Below are positions 1 through 4,754 of a stretch of DNA of 6,094 nt, one piece after another (positions within the stretch are counted from its first letter, which is position 1; every line of letters starts with the position of its first letter). The stretch is from the NCBI GenBank assembly GCA_964615445.1, contig CAZTOK010000057.1, positions 1 to 6,094 of the forward strand. Reading direction: 5' to 3'. A program made the position numbers and the translations under genes. The stretch comes from JALRBM01 sp964615445. GTDB taxonomy: Bacteria > Patescibacteriota > Saccharimonadia > Saccharimonadales > Saccharimonadaceae. Under the pieces are notes generated by a model. That model saw only the letters and a list, made by a program, of their open reading frames with translations, had not been told where the DNA came from and made no database searches.

Positions 1-21
1 CTGAGTAATACTTTTCTTCAT
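1..21 (-). CDS. Possible start of a gene running off the left edge (7 codons visible)
   Basis: An ATG at 21-19 is followed by six more open codons reading MKKSITQ before the window ends. The Met-Lys-Lys opening is what many secreted or membrane proteins start with, and the ATG lies 59 nt after the stop codon of the LRR gene on the same strand. The only purine-rich stretch upstream is TAGGG, placed just two bases from the ATG, which is too close for a good ribosome binding site. This could equally be a chance ATG in a non-coding spacer. No function can be inferred. Confidence 0.3.
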
Positions 22-80
22 AGCCCTAGTGTAACTTTTATATTTTTATATACAACCTAGCTCTCCGCGATAACTTGTTG

Positions 81-1859
81 CTATCTGGATATTTTTCTAT
101 GAACACCTAGTGCTGCCGCCACGCCCACTGCTAGAATACCCACACTTACAATAAAGAGAGGACCGTTGACATACCGCCAACTAAAGAAACCTGTATTAGG
201 CACACCTGGTACAACATTATTTGCCGCCTCTCCTCCGGAGGTAACTGGAGGCAAGGGCTGTGTGGCTGATGTCTGCTCTTGATTTAACGTACCGGAAAAT
301 AGCGCACTAGCTGTGCCTATAGTCACCGCTTGGCTCCATGTTGCCGTATGGTTTCCAATCTGCGAATACGTCCACGAATTGGTAGCATTATCATAAACAA
401 GCCCACTTCCTGCGGGAACAATGAAACCACTATTTACGTTTCGGAGTGGATTTAGCTGAGGTTGCCCTATTGCTAGCGAAGGCAGTGAAAGTTCGTTGTC
501 GTTGAGCGAAAGGTTGATTAGATTCACAAGACCTGAGAGCGGCGTGATATCCGAAAAAGCGTTACGTTCTAAGCTGAGGTTCTGCAAACTCGTAAGACCC
601 GCAAGTGGCGTGAGGTTAGAGACTGCGTTAAAGCTTAGGCCAAGAGATGTTAGGCTCGTAAGACTGGCAAGTGGCGTGATATCTGTCACATTATTACTGA
701 ATAGCTCGAGCGATGTAAGACTGGACATACCCGACAGAGGCGTAACGTCTGAAATGTCGTTATTGTCTAAGCGAAGATAGGACATATTTGTCATATTCGC
801 AAGAGAAGAAATACTACTGATAGTATTATTCATCAACAAAAGGAAATCTATATCGGTTAAGCTCGATAACGCGGCGATATCAGAAATAGTGTTATCGCTC
901 AAATCAAGTTGCGTCAGACTGGTATCGTTTGCAAGTGGTGTCACACTCGTTATGTCGTTATGCGATGCGAAAAGTGTCATCAGATTCGCCATACCAGACA
1001 GCGGCGTGATGTCCGCAATAGTATTGTCGCTTAAGAACAAATACAGCATATTTGTCATACCAGTAAGTGCAGCAATACTCGTAATGCCATTTCCATTTAA
1101 TACGAGCTGCGTCATACCGGTGAGACTGGCAAGTGGTGCGATATTCGATACGTTATTATTATTCAATCCAAGCGTGGTGAGCTGCGTAAGGCCACCGAGC
1201 GGCGTGATATCCGTAATACTATTATCACCCAACGAAAGACTCGTAAGATTGGTTAGCCCTCCAAGTAACGTGACGTCGGAAATCGTATTCCCGCTTAGGG
1301 CAAGATTCGTAAGTCCCGACAACCCTGCCAGTGGTGCTAGATTGGAGATGGCATTATCGTTAAGAATGAGCATATGTAGATTAGACAAACCCGACAGTGG
1401 ACTCAGGTCACTAATATCATTGCTTCTCAAATCGAGCGTCGTAATAGCGGTATGACCTGCGAGCGGCGTAATGTTGCTAACACTACTATTACTCACAGCA
1501 AGCTCCGTCATGTTAGACAGACCACCAAGCGGGGCAATACTCGTTATTGGATTATCATATAACCTAATTATACTAAGATTACTAAAGTACTGGAGACCTT
1601 CAACACTTGCTATGGAGCATGAACTACAGGTAAAATTCGTAGGCACACTTGCCTCTGCCTCAGTTATATATGTCGGGTTAGCATGGGTAACATTCGCCAG
1701 CAGGTACGTCTTAAGATTATTATCTGGAATCACGACTGGATCGCCTGATGCCGCTGATACAGAAGGAGCGAACAGCATTATAGATATGCTCACCAAAGCA
1801 AACACCCCAGTCGCTACACGCCCACGATGCAATAGAGAAAAATTCCCATTCCTGCCCAT
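81..1859 (-). CDS. Secreted, cell-surface-anchored internalin-like leucine-rich repeat protein
   Basis: A 592-residue surface protein probably used for protein-protein contact. Residues 1-36 form a signal peptide: a basic start (MGRNGNF...HRGR), a hydrophobic core, and a likely cut after VSA. Residues about 40-91 look like the internalin-type cap (VIPDNNLK, then EGLQYFSNL) with a CxxC pair at C78/C81. Residues 92-443 hold 16 gapless 22-residue repeats of the type LxxLxxLxLxxNxIsdItPLxG, with a 17th partial capping repeat to about 460. A post-LRR Ig-like segment and a Pro/Ser/Thr linker follow. VPNTG (553-557), a hydrophobic helix (about 568-587) and a basic HRKISR end make an LPxTG-like sortase sorting signal. 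The start codon is supported by the signal peptide; the SD is modest (AGG seven bases upstream). It lies 121 nt after the DUF4190-like gene and probably has its own promoter. The ligand is unknown; adhesion to a host bacterium is inference. Confidence 0.93.
   Translation of the reverse strand: MGRNGNFSLLHRGRVATGVFALVSISIMLFAPSVSAASGDPVVIPDNNLKTYLLANVTHANPTYITEAEASVPTNFTCSSCSIASVEGLQYFSNLSIIRLYDNPITSIAPLGGLSNMTELAVSNSSVSNITPLAGHTAITTLDLRSNDISDLSPLSGLSNLHMLILNDNAISNLAPLAGLSGLTNLALSGNTISDVTLLGGLTNLTSLSLGDNSITDITPLGGLTQLTTLGLNNNNVSNIAPLASLTGMTQLVLNGNGITSIAALTGMTNMLYLFLSDNTIADITPLSGMANLMTLFASHNDITSVTPLANDTSLTQLDLSDNTISDIAALSSLTDIDFLLLMNNTISSISSLANMTNMSYLRLDNNDISDVTPLSGMSSLTSLELFSNNVTDITPLASLTSLTSLGLSFNAVSNLTPLAGLTSLQNLSLERNAFSDITPLSGLVNLINLSLNDNELSLPSLAIGQPQLNPLRNVNSGFIVPAGSGLVYDNATNSWTYSQIGNHTATWSQAVTIGTASALFSGTLNQEQTSATQPLPPVTSGGEAANNVVPGVPNTGFFSWRYVNGPLFIVSVGILAVGVAAALGVHRKISR
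531..1586 (-). repeat. Sixteen 66-bp units encoding 22-residue leucine-rich repeats
   Basis: The DNA encoding residues 92-443 of the LRR protein is an uninterrupted series of 16 units of exactly 66 bp. The protein pattern is strongly kept: Leu at positions 4, 7 and 9, Asn at 12, Ile or Val at 14 and 17, and usually PLxG at 19-22. The DNA of neighbouring units differs at many third positions. The array therefore looks old and held by protein selection, not like a recently expanded minisatellite. Unit 10 (SHND) and unit 12 (LLLMNN, SSISSL) depart most from the consensus. Confidence 0.9.
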
Positions 1860-1903
1860 ATTGAAACCTACCCTTTATACCTACGCACCATTACTATATC
1901 TCT

Positions 1904-1909
1904 AGTATA
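1904..1909 (-). promoter_or_regulatory. Possible -10 box (TATACT) for the LRR gene
   Basis: TATACT on the minus strand lies 44 nt before the LRR start codon, in the only sizeable spacer upstream of that gene. The hexamer 17 bp further up is CTGGAC, a poor match to TTGACA, so the call rests on the -10 box and its location alone. A second candidate, TATAGT, is about 13 bases closer to the gene. Confidence 0.25.
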
Positions 1910-1928
1910 GGCATATAATGCTAAACGT

Positions 1929-1965
1929 CCAGTAAATCTTATGCTTATTACCAGCAGATCTTATG
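1929..1965 (-). repeat. Pair of 15-bp direct repeats, 22 bp apart, upstream of the LRR gene
   Basis: On the minus strand CATAAGATCTGCTGG (1965-1951) recurs as CATAAGATTTACTGG (1943-1929). They match at 13 of 15 positions, with a 7-bp AT-rich spacer. The centre-to-centre distance of 22 bp is about two turns of B-DNA, so two protein molecules could bind the same face. The pair lies 70-106 nt before the LRR start codon, just upstream of a possible -10 box. This arrangement fits an activator or repressor site but is not proof of one. The first copy contains an AGATCT palindrome. Confidence 0.5.
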
Positions 1966-1980
1966 AATAACTAAGGTAAT

Positions 1981-2217
1981 TTATTGTGCGAAATAATAAA
2001 TTAATGAAGCCGAGGAAAGAACAATGCCAACTACTGAAAAAGATAGATATTTCCTACTCTTTACTCGATGTGAAAGTACTGCCCCTCTAATACCAAGTGC
2101 AAGCCCCGCTATGCCGAAAAACCATACAAACAACGATGCAATGCCGCATACGAGTGCAATTATTCCGAACTGCTTACTTTCTTTTTCGGGATTTTTTGAA
2201 GGCGCTAATTGTACCAT
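1981..2217 (-). CDS. Small DUF4190-like membrane protein
   Basis: A 78-residue protein with a short polar N-terminus (to about residue 16), then a hydrophobic stretch at about 17-43 (FGIIALVCGIASLF, then FGIAGLALGIRG), a basic loop (SHRVKSRK) and a second helix at about 59-76 ending YYFAQ. The order Ala/Gly-rich helix, LALGIxGxxLSHR, basic loop, VVGIVLS is typical of DUF4190 proteins, whose function is unknown. The start is well supported by AAGGAG six bases upstream of the ATG. It is separated from the preceding membrane-protein run by a 75-bp AT-rich spacer carrying a TATAAT box, so it may be transcribed on its own as well as by read-through. Confidence 0.8.
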   Translation of the reverse strand: MVQLAPSKNPEKESKQFGIIALVCGIASLFVWFFGIAGLALGIRGAVLSHRVKSRKYLSFSVVGIVLSSASLIYYFAQ

Positions 2218-2252
2218 TTAATTCTCCTTGTATTTATTAATAATTCTTCCAT
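2205..2252 (-). CDS. Possible 15-codon leader ORF overlapping the DUF4190-like start
   Basis: ATG at 2252-2250 opens a 15-residue reading frame (MEELLINTRRIKWYN, stop TAG at 2207-2205) that overlaps the first 13 nt of the DUF4190-like gene in another frame. It has a plausible SD of its own (GAGAGG, six bases upstream of the ATG). The SD of the downstream gene lies inside it. It could couple translation of the DUF4190-like gene or be a chance ORF in AT-rich DNA. The peptide matches nothing I recognise. Confidence 0.25.
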   Translation of the reverse strand: MEELLINTRRIKWYN

Positions 2253-2281
2253 TTTTAACCTCTCATATTATTTAATTTCGT

Positions 2282-2287
2282 ATTATA
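2282..2287 (-). promoter_or_regulatory. Possible -10 box (TATAAT) upstream of the DUF4190-like gene
   Basis: A perfect TATAAT on the minus strand starts five bases after the stop codon of the DUF3784-like gene, in a very AT-rich 75-bp spacer, 64 nt before the DUF4190-like ATG. No good -35 hexamer is visible at 16-18 bp (GTAATA, TAATAA or AGTAAT). In DNA this AT-rich a TATAAT can occur by chance, so confidence is limited. Confidence 0.35.
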
Positions 2288-2292
2288 TAAGG

Positions 2293-2595
2293 TTATTTCA
2301 ATTTTATTACTTTTTCCCACGCAAGGGCGTAGCCAATAAAGACCGTATTTATCGCCACAAACTCAAGAACTGCTAATATATCTTGCGAAAAGAATAGTCC
2401 AATAATTACCAAGCTCGTAATTACCAGTAGCATAATTCTACAATAATCACCAATCGCCTCTTTATTGATAGTATGTTTATCTTTAGATGAAAGCCTATAT
2501 CCAGCTATGACACCACTTTTTCGAGATGATACCACCAAAGAGACGAGGCCGATAACTACAATTATTGATACAAGAGTGTAATCTGAAGTGTTCAT
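2293..2595 (-). CDS. Small three-helix membrane protein, DUF3784-like (gene E)
   Basis: A 100-residue protein with predicted membrane helices at about 6-23, 53-69 and 72-92. The loop after helix 1 reads VIAGYRLSSKDKHTINKEA, which resembles the IAGYNxxSKEEKxKxDxxxL motif of DUF3784 proteins, small membrane proteins of unknown function. The resemblance is from memory and not tested. The ATG has no SD-like sequence upstream. Instead, a 10-codon ORF with a good SD ends four bases before it, so translation is probably coupled to that ORF. It is the last gene of the tight five-gene run. By position it corresponds to gene D of the upstream cassette, but I see no convincing similarity to D. Confidence 0.75.
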   Translation of the reverse strand: MNTSDYTLVSIIVVIGLVSLVVSSRKSGVIAGYRLSSKDKHTINKEAIGDYCRIMLLVITSLVIIGLFFSQDILAVLEFVAINTVFIGYALAWEKVIKLK

Positions 2596-2599
2596 GATA

Positions 2600-2632
2600 T
2601 TAGTTTAGTGTAATTAGAGCTAGGACAACCAT
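2600..2632 (-). pseudogene. 10-codon ORF in the position of a second copy of gene C: decayed remnant or coupling cistron
   Basis: ATG at 2632-2630 opens MVVLALITLN, stop TAA at 2602-2600. It overlaps the end of gene A by 13 nt and stops 4 nt before gene E. Gene C overlaps gene B by the same 13 nt in the same frame shift and stops 4 nt before gene D. Both starts have AAGGA upstream, lying within the KD(D) codons of the preceding gene. The peptide also resembles the start of C (MDVLITLLLLLITT). A simple reading is that a B-C-D-like cassette was duplicated and the second C collapsed to a stub that still hands ribosomes to E. Alternatively it is only a coupling ORF created by the conserved tail of A and B. 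Confidence 0.45.
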
Positions 2633-3039
2633 GAATCATCCTTGCTTTTGTCGTGTTTGCGAGGGGTCTTTTCATTTTCTTTCTCAGGCCCGATTCTATA
2701 TTCCTTAGGTAGTCTGATCATCATGAAGACCCACCCGATAAGGGATACGATTGGCGCGATCACCAAAAGCAGATGAGCATCTGAAGTGTTAACTTTCAAT
2801 ACCATTACGACACTCCAGACTAGGTTAATGAGAACAAGCAAAGTAATAGCTGAGATGATAAGGATATTCCTTCCACTGGCAACTTTCATGACACGTTTAT
2901 AGACCGGCGTACCAACTGTATACACTCGACCAAAAATGGTTCGATTTCTTAGCTTCATGTATATTAGGTTTACGAGCCATGTGCCAATCCCTAATAGTGA
3001 AATAATACTAAAAAAATAATAGTAAGTTATCGGTGCCAT
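2620..3039 (-). CDS. Small three-helix membrane protein, paralogue of gene B (gene A)
   Basis: A 139-residue protein of no family I can name. Predicted helices are at about 8-27, 58-80 and 88-108, followed by a strongly charged tail (KEYR...KENEK...KHDKSKDDSWLS). It is a clear paralogue of gene B at 3736-4146: the first 84 residues align without gaps with 28 identities by eye. These include TYY.FFSII at the start, N24, Y27, T34, G37, GT at 43-44, Y47 and RN at 57-58. The C-terminal KH-K--D-SW-S is also shared. The start is fixed by this alignment (both begin MA--TYY) and by GGAAGGA seven bases upstream. It begins 24 nt after gene D. The conserved tail suggests a cytoplasmic contact, but its partner is unknown. 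Confidence 0.85.
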   Translation of the reverse strand: MAPITYYYFFSIISLLGIGTWLVNLIYMKLRNRTIFGRVYTVGTPVYKRVMKVASGRNILIISAITLLVLINLVWSVVMVLKVNTSDAHLLLVIAPIVSLIGWVFMMIRLPKEYRIGPEKENEKTPRKHDKSKDDSWLS

Positions 3040-3063
3040 TAATCCGTCCTTCCGCTATAGACA

Positions 3064-3417
3064 TTAAGATCTACCCAGCGCATAGCCTAAAATAGCCAAG
3101 GGAATCAATAAACCAAGCAAAGCCGCGAGAGCAATTCGGGTAAATTTAGCTAATTTCCTCGCCCCTGGATCTTTAGGAAAGCCTTCTGGAATACCCATAA
3201 AGACCATGGCGTAGCCAAAAAAAGCTCCCTTAAGAAGCTGAACATAGCTTTCCCACGTAATGTTCGTAGGTGCTAGTATTATCGGCTTGCCTACTGATTT
3301 GTAATAAGAGGGATGTTTTTCTTCTAATAACTTAAATAGTCGATAAGCAGACAGCATTCCAAAACATAATGCTACGACACAAGCGAAAAAGTTAATCAAA
3401 AAGTGTATATTTTGCAT
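3064..3417 (-). CDS. Small membrane protein with a P-YYKSVGKP loop (gene D)
   Basis: A 117-residue protein starting MQNIHF, with a hydrophobic helix at about 7-27, an amphipathic or weakly hydrophobic stretch at about 61-77, and a strong helix at about 93-114. The loop after helix 1 reads KHPSYYKSVGKPIILAP; similar P-YY--IG-P motifs occur in many small bacterial membrane proteins of unknown function, but I cannot name the family. The frame stays open upstream to 3546. I chose the internal ATG at 3417 because the upstream part overlaps gene C and gives a basic, Cys-containing non-membrane stretch that looks like a shadow. This ATG falls 4 nt after the stop of C. There is no clear SD, so translation is probably coupled to C. 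Confidence 0.78.
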   Translation of the reverse strand: MQNIHFLINFFACVVALCFGMLSAYRLFKLLEEKHPSYYKSVGKPIILAPTNITWESYVQLLKGAFFGYAMVFMGIPEGFPKDPGARKLAKFTRIALAALLGLLIPLAILGYALGRS

Positions 3418-3421
3418 ATTA

Positions 3422-3748
3422 CTACTTTTTTTTATTCTTCTTAGCAGACCACCAAATGAACAGTCCAAGTGGGATAATAAAGCTGCTAAGAACAAGTAAC
3501 GAGGCCCATACTGAACCTTGGGGTTGCCCATCCTTATACAAATCAACTAATAGCCCTGCAACGAACGCTGAGGTAAGAAGGGTAAAAATTGCTAAGGTCT
3601 TAGTACTATAAAACACTCGGTATGCTTCAAAATTTGACGAGCCTACGGGATGCTTCTTCTTGACTACCTTAAGTTTTGCCTTATTTAGCTTTACATACAG
3701 CAGATGGGTAGTAATTAGAAGTAACAATAAGGTGATTAAGACATCCAT
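3422..3748 (-). CDS. Small three-helix membrane protein, possibly a distant relative of genes A and B (gene C)
   Basis: A 108-residue protein with helices at about 2-19, 51-70 and 80-100, ending in a basic SAKKNKKK tail. Its plan matches A and B: a helix, a basic loop of about 30 residues with a central xVG(S/T) motif (KHPVGSSNFEAYRVF against YTVGTPVYKRVM), two helices, and a charged tail. Distant common ancestry is therefore plausible but not shown. The ATG at 3748 lies inside the last codons of gene B (13-nt overlap). AAGGA nine bases upstream, within the coding sequence of B, serves as SD, so C is probably translationally coupled to B. The function is unknown. Confidence 0.8.
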   Translation of the reverse strand: MDVLITLLLLLITTHLLYVKLNKAKLKVVKKKHPVGSSNFEAYRVFYSTKTLAIFTLLTSAFVAGLLVDLYKDGQPQGSVWASLLVLSSFIIPLGLFIWWSAKKNKKK

Positions 3749-4146
3749 GAGCCGTCATCCTTATTATGTTTATTTGATTCTTTTTTATATTTTCCTTTAC
3801 CGAATCGACTGTACATACGAATAACTATAATGATACCAAGTATAACGAGTGAAAGGGGTGCAAATGTTAGCATGGCATGAGCATACTCTTGATTAGGTAC
3901 GTGTAAGAGTCTATACACATCAAAAATTAAGTTTGCAGTACACAGTACAATAACTATACCCCCGATTACCAAATTACGATTATTAGAAAAATTACGAAGT
4001 TTTTCATACTCAATCGTCCCAGGCTTATAACTATTGCCTATCAGTGTTTTGCCTTTACTTCTATAGTACGCGGCATTGGTGATGTATAAACATGCCACCA
4101 ACACTGCAATGATGCTAAAAAAGAAGTAGTACGTTTCGAATGCCAT
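3736..4146 (-). CDS. Small three-helix membrane protein, first gene of the run (gene B)
   Basis: A 136-residue protein with helices at about 8-28, 58-79 and 88-109 and a basic tail (RFGKGKYKKESNKHNKDD) ending in SWMS. It is a paralogue of gene A. I prefer ATG 4146 to the in-frame GTG at 4155: ATG 4146 sits eight bases after GAAAGG, and its MAFETYY matches the MAPITYY of gene A residue for residue in position, whereas the GTG would overlap the SD region. It follows the RHS gene by about 60 nt, with a palindrome and a TATAAT box between. As the first gene after an RHS toxin-like gene it is the best positional candidate for an immunity protein, but no immunity family is recognisable. Confidence 0.85.
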   Translation of the reverse strand: MAFETYYFFFSIIAVLVACLYITNAAYYRSKGKTLIGNSYKPGTIEYEKLRNFSNNRNLVIGGIVIVLCTANLIFDVYRLLHVPNQEYAHAMLTFAPLSLVILGIIIVIRMYSRFGKGKYKKESNKHNKDDGSWMS

Positions 4147-4169
4147 GGATGTCACCTTTCATCTTGTGT

Positions 4170-4175
4170 ATTATA
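4170..4175 (-). promoter_or_regulatory. Likely -10 box (TATAAT) for the small membrane-protein operon
   Basis: TATAAT on the minus strand lies 23 nt before the ATG of gene B. A start of transcription about seven bases downstream would give a short leader of 15-20 nt that still contains the GAAAGG ribosome binding site, a compact and sensible layout. The hexamer 17 bp upstream is TCAACG, only three of six against TTGACA. That hexamer lies within a palindrome, so a regulator could act here. Confidence 0.45.
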
Positions 4176-4182
4176 TTTATCT

Positions 4183-4203
4183 TATACTCTAACGTTGAGT
4201 ATA
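4183..4203 (-). repeat. Perfect 7-bp inverted repeat between the RHS gene and gene B
   Basis: On the minus strand TATACTC, a 7-nt centre AACGTTA, then GAGTATA. The centre itself contains the palindrome AACGTT. It begins two bases after the RHS stop codon. The DNA that follows is AT-rich but has no run of T, so it does not look like an intrinsic terminator. It overlaps the -35 region of the TATAAT promoter for the small-gene run. It could be an operator for that promoter or an RNA hairpin protecting or trimming the RHS message end. Confidence 0.5.
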
Positions 4204-4205
4204 CC

Positions 4206-4754
4206 TTATCGTTTAAAGTTGGGGTTATCTATTTGACCCGGATCCCATCCAAAATAGTTCGCACCCTGCTGATCAAAACCTCCGAGATAGGCGCCAACAA
4301 CCACTCCCGCACTTCCGCCTATTGTGTAACCTAATGTCCCTCCACCTTGACACCCTACGGGCGCAACCTCCCATGCGATTGCCGCACCCCCTAGACAGCC
4401 AAATATACTACCAAATAATGCTCCCCCTTTATAGTAGTCCATGGCAGTCGTAGTGGCCTTCCATGCATCAAATCTAGCACTGGGCCCTGAGTTGAATGTA
4501 CGTACAGTATTTTTAACTTCAAAAGCCTTTACGCCCGTACGAAATGCCTGTGGCGTCGTAGACGCAGTTCTCGCTGCATACTTAGTACCACTAGAAGCCG
4601 AGGTTTGTCGAACTGAAACCTGACGAGGAAGTGAAGTTATTCTCCTAAACACCGCGGCTATAGGAGTAATTACCATCTTCACTATTGCCCTGATCGTATG
4701 CACAAGCCCAATAAGCGCTATAGCTCCCTTAACCAAGTCGCCAATTCCCGATTG
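4206..4754 (-). other. Variable C-terminal tail of the RHS protein with a double glycine zipper
   Basis: The 182 residues after DYSG are the part that in RHS proteins usually holds the toxin. It opens with a hydrophobic, basic segment (tail residues about 8-36, LVKGAIALIGLVH...). A basic Ser/Thr-rich middle follows. Two glycine zippers lie at 4278-4427: Gly at tail positions 111, 115, 119, 123, then at 138, 142, 146, 150, 154, 158, every fourth residue, with Cys120 and Cys135. A polar end (FGWDPGQIDNPNFKR) closes the protein. I recognise no nuclease, deaminase or ADP-ribosyltransferase motif. Glycine zippers let helices pack tightly in membranes and occur in pore-forming peptides and in translocation segments, so a membrane-active toxin or a delivery helix pair are both possible. 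Confidence 0.7.

Noticed and set aside
26..60. Imperfect hairpin after the LRR gene (CTAGTGTA with TACA-AC-CTAG) as a terminator
   Set aside because: The stem is interrupted by two extra bases, AT-rich, with a 17-nt loop and no T run after it on the minus strand; too weak to call.
531..1586. Regularly spaced similar sequences that might be a CRISPR or minisatellite array
   Set aside because: The period is exactly 66 bp, in frame, with a conserved protein pattern and divergent third positions; there are no identical repeats with unique spacers.
496..1905. Long plus-strand open frames opposite the LRR gene (496-780, 889-1455, 1471-1905)
   Set aside because: They are antisense shadows of the 66-bp LRR repeats: the period keeps a second frame open, and the translations are rich in repeated SGV/RLV pieces with no sensible domain or ribosome binding site.
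1947..1980. ATTACC/GGTAAT inverted repeat after the DUF4190-like gene as a terminator
   Set aside because: Only six base pairs with a 22-nt loop and no following T tract; more likely incidental to the direct repeats there.
2024..2221. Plus-strand frame of 65 residues opposite the DUF4190-like gene
   Set aside because: The minus-strand gene has a strong SD and a family-like membrane pattern; the plus frame has neither.
3418..3546. Longer version of gene D starting at 3546
   Set aside because: The extra 43 residues lie across gene C in another frame, are not membrane-like, and remove the natural start 4 nt after the stop of C.
4147..4155. GTG start at 4155 for gene B
   Set aside because: It overlaps the GAAAGGTG ribosome binding region; the ATG at 4146 has the right spacing and matches the start of paralogue A.
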